This document shows positions 54,556 through 60,930 of a DNA stretch of 60,930 nucleotides, one piece after another. A program made the translations under genes and the position numbers. Within the stretch, counting starts at the first letter, position 1. Each line of letters starts with the position of its first letter. A model generated the notes under the pieces. The model was given only the letters and a program-made list of their open reading frames with translations, did no database searches and had not been told where the DNA came from. Source of the DNA: Candidatus Zixiibacteriota bacterium. GTDB taxonomy: Bacteria > Zixibacteria > MSB-5A5 > GN15 > FEB-12. The stretch spans positions 1-60,930 of the forward strand of contig JAJRSF010000034.1 of assembly GCA_024278935.1 (NCBI GenBank). Direction: 5' to 3'.

Positions 54556-55332
54556 GTGGAAATTTTAAAAGATAAAGATCAGTGGCGAAAAACTTATACC
54601 GAAGGTCTAATCGCTAGCTATAATAATACGGGTCAAATAGATTGGAAACTTTATCCTCGTGCCAAAAACATAGAACCTGTTACAAGCAAAGCGGTAGACC
54701 TAAGCAAAAGCCGACTCCTGTTTATCTCATCGGCAGGTGGCTATCTAGCAAACGAACAACAACCATTTGATGCTGAGAGCAAACTTGGAGATTATTCAAT
54801 TCGCAAATTTGCCTCTCAGACTGCATACGATAAAATTTCATATGCTCATACTCATTATGACCATGCCCCAAGAATTGAAGACGTCCAAGTGTTGATGCCT
54901 CTGACACATTTACAAAAACTGGTAGATGAAAAGGTCATTGGCGAACTTGCCACATCGATGATTAGCTTTATGGGTTACCAATCGAATGTTGCCGATGTTG
55001 TCGATGTGATGATTCCACAAATATTAGAAATTGCTCATGATGAACAGGTCAAGGCTGCCTTGCTTGTACCCGCCTGACCATTATGTATTCAGTCCGTGGG
55101 ACTGATCGCAAGGGCTTTGGAACTGAATGGTATCGCAACAACGATTCCATGTAATAACCCGGGGATGATACGACCTATCATGCCACCTCGGGTGCTTCTG
55201 AATAAATTTGATGTTGGCTCTACATTGGGAACACCTCATGATGGTGCTACCCAAAAACGTGTTCTGCAAGAAACGTTGTCGCTCCTAGGGCAAGATGCAC
55301 AGATTGAGTATGGTCAGTTTAAAGCAGAGTAG
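54556..55332 (+). CDS. GrdB/PrdB-family selenoprotein (selenocysteine at UGA 55075-55077)
   Basis: A 258-residue member of the glycine/sarcosine/betaine/D-proline reductase B-subunit family. The N-terminal part ends in KISYAHTHYDHAPRIEDVQ-type sequence with conserved histidines. UGA at 55075-55077 (codon 174) lies in ALLVPA-U-PLC, a UxxC motif at the place where relatives carry Sec or Cys, and the frame continues IQSVGLIARALELNGIATT and MPPRVLLNKFDVGSTLG, standard for the family. A hairpin of SECIS geometry follows. Start is GTG 54556 after AAGGGAA. In gram-positives the family acts in Stickland reductases; here the substrate is unknown, and no partner genes are adjacent. Confidence 0.85.
55078..55106 (+). 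promoter_or_regulatory. Bacterial SECIS-like hairpin downstream of UGA
   Basis: CAGTCC (55090-55095) pairs with GGACTG (55099-55104) around a GTG loop. The loop begins 18 nt after the UGA and starts with G, fitting the published bacterial SECIS model (UGA to apical loop about 16-37 nt, G among the first two loop bases). The stem is perfect and lies inside the coding frame. Confidence 0.7.
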
Positions 55333-55347
55333 AGATAATTTTCATAG

Positions 55348-55407
55348 GGCGGAAATCTTTAGCATTTCCGCCAAGTAAGTCAGGTCTTTTAAGAGACCTA
55401 ACTTTTT
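55348..55407. repeat. Two adjacent hairpins: GGCGGAAAT stem and a GTAAGTCAGGTC repeat
   Basis: GGCGGAAAT (55348-55356) pairs with ATTTCCGCC (55364-55372); directly after it, AGTCAGGTCT and AGACCTAACT (55378-55402) form a second hairpin ending in TTTTT, the family of copies at 10057, 53262 and 57786. The second can terminate the selenoprotein transcript. Confidence 0.75.
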
Positions 55408-55471
55408 CAATTAAAATATTCCCTCAAAAATAATCTACCTATCTTATCAATTATTGTGTATCTTCATCCCC

Positions 55472-56668
55472 ATGAAACCGAAATACGAACTTATGTCTCC
55501 CGCGGGAAATTTCCCGATGCTGGCTGCTGCGATAAACGCAGGTGCCGATGCGGTCTATTTTGGGTTGAACGTTTTCTCTATGCGTGCCAATTCAAAAAAT
55601 TTCAATATCGACAATCTCAATGAGATGAGGGAGATGTGCAACGAATCGGAACGGAAAGTAAAACTTTTCCTGACACTTAATACTATCATCTATCCTGAAG
55701 AGATTCCGAAACTTGAAGAGACTATTATCGCTGTCAAAGATAAAGTCGATGCGATAATCTGTTGGGACAACGCTGTCATCATGCTTTGTAACAAACACAA
55801 AGTACCATTTTTTGTCTCAACCCAAGCCTCGATTTCAAACAAAGAGTCTGCCCAGTTTTATAAAATGCTCGGAGCAAAAAGAGCGGTACTTGCCCGAGAG
55901 CTAAACCTCGCCCAGATAAAAGAAATTTCTGAAATTATTGAAATAGAATGTTTTGCCCATGGTGCTATGTGTGTTGCTGTATCCGGTCGCTGTTTTATGT
56001 CGCAGATGACTTCAGAGAAGTCTGCCAACCGAGGCGAATGCCATCAGAATTGCCGACGCAGTTACACTATAACAGATAGCTCGGGCAATGAACTGCAGAT
56101 TGAAAACTCACGAGTTATGTCTGCCAAAGATTTGTGTACGCTGTCACTCATTGAAGATATGAAAGATGCCGGTATCTATAGTTACAAAATCGAAGGGCGT
56201 GGGCGTGATCCTCGCTATGTCGATGTTGTCACCCGTGCCTATCGCAAAGCTCTGGACAACAAACTTACTCCCGAGGAAACTCAAGAGGGGATAGCCGAGC
56301 TCGAGAAAGTTTTCAACCGTCAGTTTTCAACCGGCTTCTATTTAGGCAAACCAACCGGGGAAGATTTCTCAACTGCTGAAAACAATGAGGCTACCGAGAT
56401 AAAATTGTTCATCGGCAAAGTTTTTAACTATTATCAAAAAATTTCTGTCGCCGAAATTAAACTCAATGAAGATATCAAAATTGGTGATCAGCTTGTTATC
56501 ATTGGTAAAAAAACAGGACTCAAAAGGCTCTATATAGATTCAATGCAAGTTGAGAATAACGATGTAAAAGAAGCGTCCAAAGGGGAGTCAGTCGGGATAC
56601 AGATAGATGGTATTCGTAAAAATGATGAAGTCTATATCGTTCGTAATAAAGAGAAAAAATTAAAGTAG
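55472..56668 (+). CDS. Peptidase U32 family protein (TrhP/RlhA-like)
   Basis: A 398-residue member of the U32 family, now known in some cases as prephenate-dependent tRNA or rRNA hydroxylation factors rather than proteases. Signatures: ELMSPAGNFPMLAAAINAGADAVYFG at the N-terminus (given in part), FVSTQASISN, the central ECFAHGAMCVAVSGRCFMS with conserved Cys, and NRGECHQNCRRSY. The C-terminal beta-domain runs to YIVRNKEKK. ATG 55472 is chosen; an upstream in-frame TTG adds only six residues with no ribosome site. tRNA versus rRNA target cannot be told. Confidence 0.9.
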   Translation: MKPKYELMSPAGNFPMLAAAINAGADAVYFGLNVFSMRANSKNFNIDNLNEMREMCNESERKVKLFLTLNTIIYPEEIPKLEETIIAVKDKVDAIICWDNAVIMLCNKHKVPFFVSTQASISNKESAQFYKMLGAKRAVLARELNLAQIKEISEIIEIECFAHGAMCVAVSGRCFMSQMTSEKSANRGECHQNCRRSYTITDSSGNELQIENSRVMSAKDLCTLSLIEDMKDAGIYSYKIEGRGRDPRYVDVVTRAYRKALDNKLTPEETQEGIAELEKVFNRQFSTGFYLGKPTGEDFSTAENNEATEIKLFIGKVFNYYQKISVAEIKLNEDIKIGDQLVIIGKKTGLKRLYIDSMQVENNDVKEASKGESVGIQIDGIRKNDEVYIVRNKEKKLK

Positions 56669-56697
56669 CAGATAACATCATAGATTCTAATTGAAAC

Positions 56698-56725
56698 TTG
56701 ACAAGTTGCTACAATTAGCTATAAT
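56698..56725 (+). promoter_or_regulatory. Promoter of the ferredoxin-NADP reductase gene
   Basis: Perfect TTGACA (56698-56703) and TATAAT (56720-56725) with 16 bp between, about 50 bp before the ATG. The sequence just after the minus-35 (AAGTTGCTACAA, counting its last A) closely matches AAGTAGTTACAA of the shell-gene promoter. Confidence 0.85.
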
Positions 56726-56775
56726 TGTCGCTGAATGATAGAATAGTTAATTTAGAAAATAGATAGGTAAAATAG

Positions 56776-57606
56776 ATGGCTACAAGAGAACTTAACGCAA
56801 TAGTTGTTCAAAGAATTGAATTATCGCCCGGATTAATAAAATTACGAATCGTTCCTGATGGATGGGAACTTCCTGAATTCAAACCGGGGCAGTTTGCTAC
56901 CCTTGGCGTACCGGGAACATTCGCCCGTTCACCGATAGCTACCGAAGAAGAATCTCCACCAAAAGATTTAGATAAATATGTCATGCGTGCTTACTCAATA
57001 GCATCATCATCTAAGAAGAGAGAATTTTCAGAACTCTATATTGGGCTGGTACAATCCGGCTCATTATCAGCTCGTCTGTTTAATCTTAAAACTGGTGATA
57101 AACTATATTGTGGACCTAAGTTTAAAGGGATGTTTACTCTTTCACAAGTTCCTGAAGATTTTAACGCCGTGCTTATTGCAACCGGTACCGGTGTTGCTCC
57201 ATATATGAGCATGATTCGTTCTGAAATTGCTCTGCATTTGAATCGGAAACTTGCCGTATTCCATGGTGCCTATCACTCTGTTGACCTAGGCTATCATTCC
57301 GAACTATCGACTCTTGCTGATATGTCTGATGATTTTCTTTATATTCCGACTCTGTCACATGCCAAGGAAGAACTTACACCTTGGAGTGGTGAAAACGGAT
57401 TTGTACAAAAACTTTGGGAAGATGGGCATCTTGAAAAAGCGTGGGGTTCAAGACCAACACCTGAAAATACAAATGTTTTCTTATGTGGTAACCCATTTAT
57501 GATTAATGATATGACAACACTTTTAGAAGCTGATGGGTTTACTCGGCATACCAAGAGACAGCATGGGACATTTCATGTTGAGCAGTATTACGTCAAATTA
57601 GACTAA
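56776..57606 (+). CDS. fpr: Ferredoxin-NADP reductase
   Basis: Transfers electrons between ferredoxin or flavodoxin and NADP(H). The 276-residue FAD protein has an N-terminal FAD-binding barrel with MRAYSIASSS (the RxYS motif), and GKL-like GDKLYCGPKFKGMFTL, and the NADP domain with LIATGTGVAPYMSMIRS, AVFHGAY, and FLCGNPFMINDM near the end. C-terminal Tyr (VEQYYVKLD) replaces the usual aromatic terminus by a few residues. It resembles the bacterial Fpr/DUF family of anaerobes. Together with PFOR it links ferredoxin to NADPH. Confidence 0.92.
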   Translation: MATRELNAIVVQRIELSPGLIKLRIVPDGWELPEFKPGQFATLGVPGTFARSPIATEEESPPKDLDKYVMRAYSIASSSKKREFSELYIGLVQSGSLSARLFNLKTGDKLYCGPKFKGMFTLSQVPEDFNAVLIATGTGVAPYMSMIRSEIALHLNRKLAVFHGAYHSVDLGYHSELSTLADMSDDFLYIPTLSHAKEELTPWSGENGFVQKLWEDGHLEKAWGSRPTPENTNVFLCGNPFMINDMTTLLEADGFTRHTKRQHGTFHVEQYYVKLD

Positions 57607-57630
57607 GTAAAATTACTATATATTTTGTAG

Positions 57631-57662
57631 AGGTCAAAACCATCAAGGTTTTGACCTTTTTC
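57631..57662 (+). terminator. Rho-independent terminator after fpr
   Basis: An 11-bp perfect stem AGGTCAAAACC / GGTTTTGACCT (57631-57641, 57647-57657) with an ATCAA loop and TTTTTCC after it. Confidence 0.92.
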
Positions 57663-57692
57663 CTTTTATAATTGATTTCCAACCATTGGTTG

Positions 57693-57816
57693 TTCCCCTC
57701 TTTTAAGAGGGGATTAAGGGGTGTTTTTGTTTTTATAAAATGATTGATTTGTAGGGAACAGGCTTGCCTGTTCCGCAATAGTTACGTAGGTCAGGTCTTT
57801 TAAGAGGCCTGACTTT
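57693..57816. repeat. Cluster of three short dispersed hairpin repeats
   Basis: Three palindromes follow one another: CCCCTCTTTTAAGAGGGG (57695-57712) leading into ATTAAGGGGTG; GGAACAGGC / GCCTGTTCC (57755-57763, 57766-57774); and GTAGGTCAGGTC...GGCCTGAC (57786-57812) with TTTT after. The first two types are common intergenic repeats in many genomes. No gene lies in this gap (57607-57829). Confidence 0.75.
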
Positions 57817-57829
57817 TGTATGATAACAG

Positions 57830-58285
57830 CTAACCTTTAATCGGTTGTGTATAAACAATATTATGCTCTAAATAAAATTTGAGTAATGTCAATGCTTCGC
57901 CCCATCCTGCTGCACAGTCAAGTATGCTTGCTATGCCTTCATCAGAATTTTGGTAGCCGAACTCTTTTAAGTGAATCGTAGTACCCCCGAATTCAGAAGT
58001 CAGGCTAAACTCAACCGTAGAAATCATCTTTTCGCCCCACTCAAAGACAAACTTGTTTGGATAGTCACATACTACTACGGTACATGGTACTTCAGCTGTG
58101 TAAAAATCAGGCCCCCAATTTTCCCACCTGAACCACATCTTACCACTTATTTTGAGGTCGATTTCAAGCCCTGTAGTGAAAAAAGCATTCCAACAGTCAG
58201 GCGATGTGATCGCTTTGTAGACCTCACCAATTGGAAGTTTGATAAATGTTTTATGGCTGATAATGTTTTTAATAATACTAACCAT
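57830..58285 (-). CDS. SRPBCC / AHSA1-like domain protein
   Basis: A 151-residue protein with the helix-grip fold: HKTFIKLPIGEVYKAITSPDCWNAFFTTG at the N-terminus (given in part), KMWFRWENWGPDFY, FVFEWGEKMISTVEFSLTSEFGGTTIHLKEFGY (in part) and a C-terminal helix WGEALTLLKFYLEHN. The pattern matches the activator-of-Hsp90/START-like superfamily, which binds small hydrophobic ligands. Function of this member unknown. No operon partner; it is divergent from the small RNA gene. Confidence 0.82.
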   Translation of the reverse strand: MVSIIKNIISHKTFIKLPIGEVYKAITSPDCWNAFFTTGLEIDLKISGKMWFRWENWGPDFYTAEVPCTVVVCDYPNKFVFEWGEKMISTVEFSLTSEFGGTTIHLKEFGYQNSDEGIASILDCAAGWGEALTLLKFYLEHNIVYTQPIKG

Positions 58286-58381
58286 ATTACTCTCCTATAC
58301 TTATTATACGTTGTAAGTGCAGTGTGTATTTGCTTCTATAAATTGTATTAGATTTTATGAGAAAAAGTGATAAGAATTGTC

Positions 58382-58411
58382 TTGACAGAATAGAAAATAT
58401 GCCGATATTAT
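58382..58411 (+). promoter_or_regulatory. Promoter of the small RNA
   Basis: Perfect TTGACA (58382-58387) and TATTAT (58406-58411) with 18 bp between, placing the transcription start near 58417, at the base of the RNA's first stem. Confidence 0.8.
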
Positions 58412-58416
58412 TAATG

Positions 58417-58548
58417 AAAGAACCGTCATTGGGACTCGCCCTTATAAAGCAATGCGATCCCGCCACCTTAAGTGACAAGGAAGACGGCCAACTTTCCTAT
58501 TAAATGTATTTCAGCCTCTTTGAATGAGTCAGAGAGGCTGTTTTTATT
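58417..58548 (+). ncRNA. Structured small RNA with three-way junction, family unknown
   Basis: About 130 nt between a consensus promoter and a strong terminator, without an open frame or ribosome site. P1: GAAAG (58416-58420) with CTTTC (58492-58496) and CCGTC (58423-58427) with GACGG (58483-58487). P2: GGGA + TCGC (58431-58439) with GCGA + TCCC (58454-58461). P3: CCTT (58466-58469) with AAGG (58477-58480). It fits none of the riboswitch or housekeeping RNA consensus I know (TPP, SAM, cobalamin, c-di-GMP-I, purine, SRP, 6S). It may be a trans-acting RNA or a terminating riboswitch for the downstream DUF3592 gene. Confidence 0.65.
58512..58548 (+). terminator. Terminator of the small RNA
   Basis: CAGCCTCT (58512-58519) pairs with AGAGGCTG (58533-58540) followed by TTTTTATT. 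Spacing of about 15 nt from the end of P1 would suit a riboswitch expression platform. Confidence 0.85.
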
Positions 58549-58613
58549 GCAGTAAGAATTGAAGGTACATTTAGACCAAGTATATCTTTCTTGTTGTGTT
58601 TTATCTCTGCCGT

Positions 58614-59174
58614 ATGTATTCTGATGCCATCATGATTTTAAGTATAATAGCAGTTTCAATCAGCATAGCTTTGGCTATACGCTATCTCATTATTGGTAAA
58701 AAAGCATATCAGATAAACCGACTTTTGTTGATTGTCTGTGCGATTGCTTTACCGATAGGTTCATATCTTATTATATTTCAATCAACCGTATTGCTTACAC
58801 ATATTGAATCTATGGAATTCCCGTCGGTGGTTGGGGTAGTGGTTAAGTCCGAAATTGTCGGGAGCGAAAGAGCCTTCCGACCATCGGTAACATATGAGTA
58901 TCAAATCGATTCTGTGAAATATTCTAAAACGACTTCGATGCAGTCCCCAATGTTTGGTAATAAACGTAAGCAGCATGATGTCGCCCGCGTCACAACAGAG
59001 TTGTATCATGTTGGTAAGGAAGTGGAAGTTTTGTACAACCCGGACGACCCATCGGAAGCAAATCTGCCACACTCTTTGGCCTGGAATGTCTATGGGCAGA
59101 TCGGATTCGGAGCAGTCTTGCTTATGATTTCGATCGTTGGTCTGCTTTTTCCACGTAAAAAATCTTTTCTCTAA
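58614..59174 (+). CDS. DUF3592-like membrane protein
   Basis: A 186-residue protein (from ATG 58614) with membrane helices at about 6-22, 33-54 and a C-terminal helix at about 160-180 followed by PRKKSFL. Between the helices lies the DUF3592 domain: VVGVVVKSEIVG, SVTYEYQIDSVKYSKTT, and GKEVEVLYNPDDPSEANLP with the characteristic YNPxxP. Function unknown. The start is uncertain: GTG 58596, ATG 58614 or ATG 58632 are all possible and none has a clear ribosome site. Confidence 0.75.
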   Translation: MYSDAIMILSIIAVSISIALAIRYLIIGKKAYQINRLLLIVCAIALPIGSYLIIFQSTVLLTHIESMEFPSVVGVVVKSEIVGSERAFRPSVTYEYQIDSVKYSKTTSMQSPMFGNKRKQHDVARVTTELYHVGKEVEVLYNPDDPSEANLPHSLAWNVYGQIGFGAVLLMISIVGLLFPRKKSFL

Positions 59175-59660
59175 GCTGATTCTATAATTAATTTGCACTC
59201 TATTCTGCATGTATAATCTATTAATCAAGATGATTTTCTCAGAGATTTCTTAATAAAAGAGCCTGATTTTCTCAAAGTTGACTCAATTAATCTGAGTGGA
59301 AGGAGATTCTACTAATCATAATTCTGTTTAATCTCTTAGGAATGTTGTGAGCCTTATGAAAATAAGTAAAAATAAGTGAGAAAATCTTACAATTCATGCA
59401 GAGAATTTTCGTATAATTTAAAGTTAGTCACAGATTTACTTCGATATTTGCATGAAATTTCGAATGCGAAACGCAGGTGGAATTTTATTATATCCTGATT
59501 TGTTGATATTTCTCTAATAAAATCTGAAAATTAACTAAAAATAATTAAAGAAAAAGGTATCAATACCGAATAAAATAGAGTTATTTCGAGTTGTAAGTTG
59601 TTGTGGTGTAACGCAAATAAACTTTTATGCAATAAAGTTGAGAAATATTTAAAAAAGGTC
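59175..59660. other. AT-rich non-coding region upstream of the rRNA operon
   Basis: About 490 bp with no convincing gene on either strand. It contains two GATTTTCTCA-AG type short repeats (about 59230 and 59260) and many A/T runs, consistent with an upstream activating region for strong rrn transcription. No specific binding sites can be assigned. Confidence 0.5.
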
Positions 59661-59689
59661 TTGACTTTAACCTCAGCTACGTATATACT
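59661..59689 (+). promoter_or_regulatory. rRNA operon promoter
   Basis: TTGACT (59661-59666) and TATACT (59684-59689) with exactly 17 bp between, about 245 bp before the mature 16S 5' end. An AT-rich stretch lies directly upstream (A-runs at 59651-59656), like an UP element. The leader between contains TTCTTTGACAACT (59757 on), a conserved pre-16S element in many bacteria. Confidence 0.8.
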
Positions 59690-59931
59690 CTGAATCTGCC
59701 AGCGAAAAGCAGGCGGTTTTTTTGGCTTAGTTTTTAGCTAAAGAAAATGAAAAGTTCTTTGACAACTAAATAGCTAAACGAAGTGAAGAGTTAAATATAC
59801 AGACTCTGTTTTTGTCGCGGGTTCAATAAAATTGAATCCCCAAAATACAGTAAATCCTGAATAGCATGATTTATATCGTGAGATTTAGGAAATCAATACC
59901 ATCAAATATCGTAAAAAATAATTAAATATAT

Positions 59932-60930
<999 letters not shown>

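Overview
The window is about 61 kb of AT-rich bacterial chromosome (roughly 38% GC by eye) with dense coding, two-strand gene clusters, many short hairpin repeats in the gaps, and the first ~1,000 nt of a 16S rRNA gene at the right edge. Several features point to a diderm anaerobe of the FCB (Fibrobacterota-Chlorobiota-Bacteroidota) superphylum, possibly a Zixibacteria-like candidate phylum. These are a C-terminal sorting domain of the Bacteroidota/Ignavibacteria type, a PorV/UPF0164-like outer-membrane protein, beta-barrels, dockerin-like DISDLVY repeats and a eukaryotic-type citrate synthase. The phylum placement is inference; the partial 16S would settle it. Central metabolism looks fermentative and ferredoxin-linked: pyruvate:ferredoxin oxidoreductase, acetate kinase, 3-hydroxyacyl-CoA dehydrogenase, CoA-acylating aldehyde dehydrogenase and ferredoxin-NADP reductase.

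Layout. 0-3.3 kb (minus): two Cys-rich secreted proteins, acetate kinase and a 3-hydroxybutyryl-CoA dehydrogenase. 3.5-10.9 kb (plus): outer-membrane protein, lipoprotein, cyclophilin, dxr, rseP, and two near-identical-length signal peptidases flanking a DUF1573 protein. 10.9-17.9 kb (minus): a TolB-like propeller lipoprotein, a beta-barrel, PFOR, dcd and an Rrf2 regulator. 18.1-25.6 kb (plus): corrinoid adenosyltransferase, an NAD-binding epimerase-like protein, a thioredoxin-reductase-like protein, two tandem sensor kinases and a nitroreductase. 25.8-30.2 kb (minus): citrate synthase, an FmdB zinc ribbon with a glycolate-oxidase-like FAD protein, and an aminotransferase. 30.3-32.1 kb (plus): ZIP transporter, rhodanese and MauE/DoxX protein. 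32.1-40.0 kb (minus): an eight-gene type IV pilus assembly operon (pilB, pilC, two pilins, a pilM-pilN fusion, pilO, pilP-like, pilQ). 40.2-44.3 kb (plus): Omp85-like barrel, secreted metalloprotease and a zinc ribbon. 44.4-49.5 kb (minus): a three-gene export cluster (large lipoprotein, PorV-like protein, M6 protease). 49.7-52.7 kb (plus): WYL regulator, one microcompartment shell protein and a PduP/EutE-like dehydrogenase. 52.7-59.2 kb: mixed small genes, a selenoprotein of the GrdB/PrdB family, a U32 protease, ferredoxin-NADP reductase and a structured small RNA. 59.7-60.9 kb: rrn promoter and 16S.

The most striking feature is decoding. Six in-frame TAA codons interrupt five otherwise intact-looking genes: PFOR twice, at its domain borders; a TolB-like propeller; an NDUFA9-like protein; an M6 protease; and the PduP-like dehydrogenase. 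pilB has a one-base loss. Separately, a UGA in the GrdB-like gene sits in a UxxC motif followed directly by a hairpin of bacterial SECIS geometry, which is a convincing selenocysteine. Because TAA is also the ordinary stop of most genes here, the six TAAs are either nonsense alleles, consensus errors or programmed readthrough; sequence alone cannot decide. A second highlight is a small RNA gene at 58.4 kb with a consensus promoter, a three-way-junction fold and its own terminator, which I could not assign to a known family.
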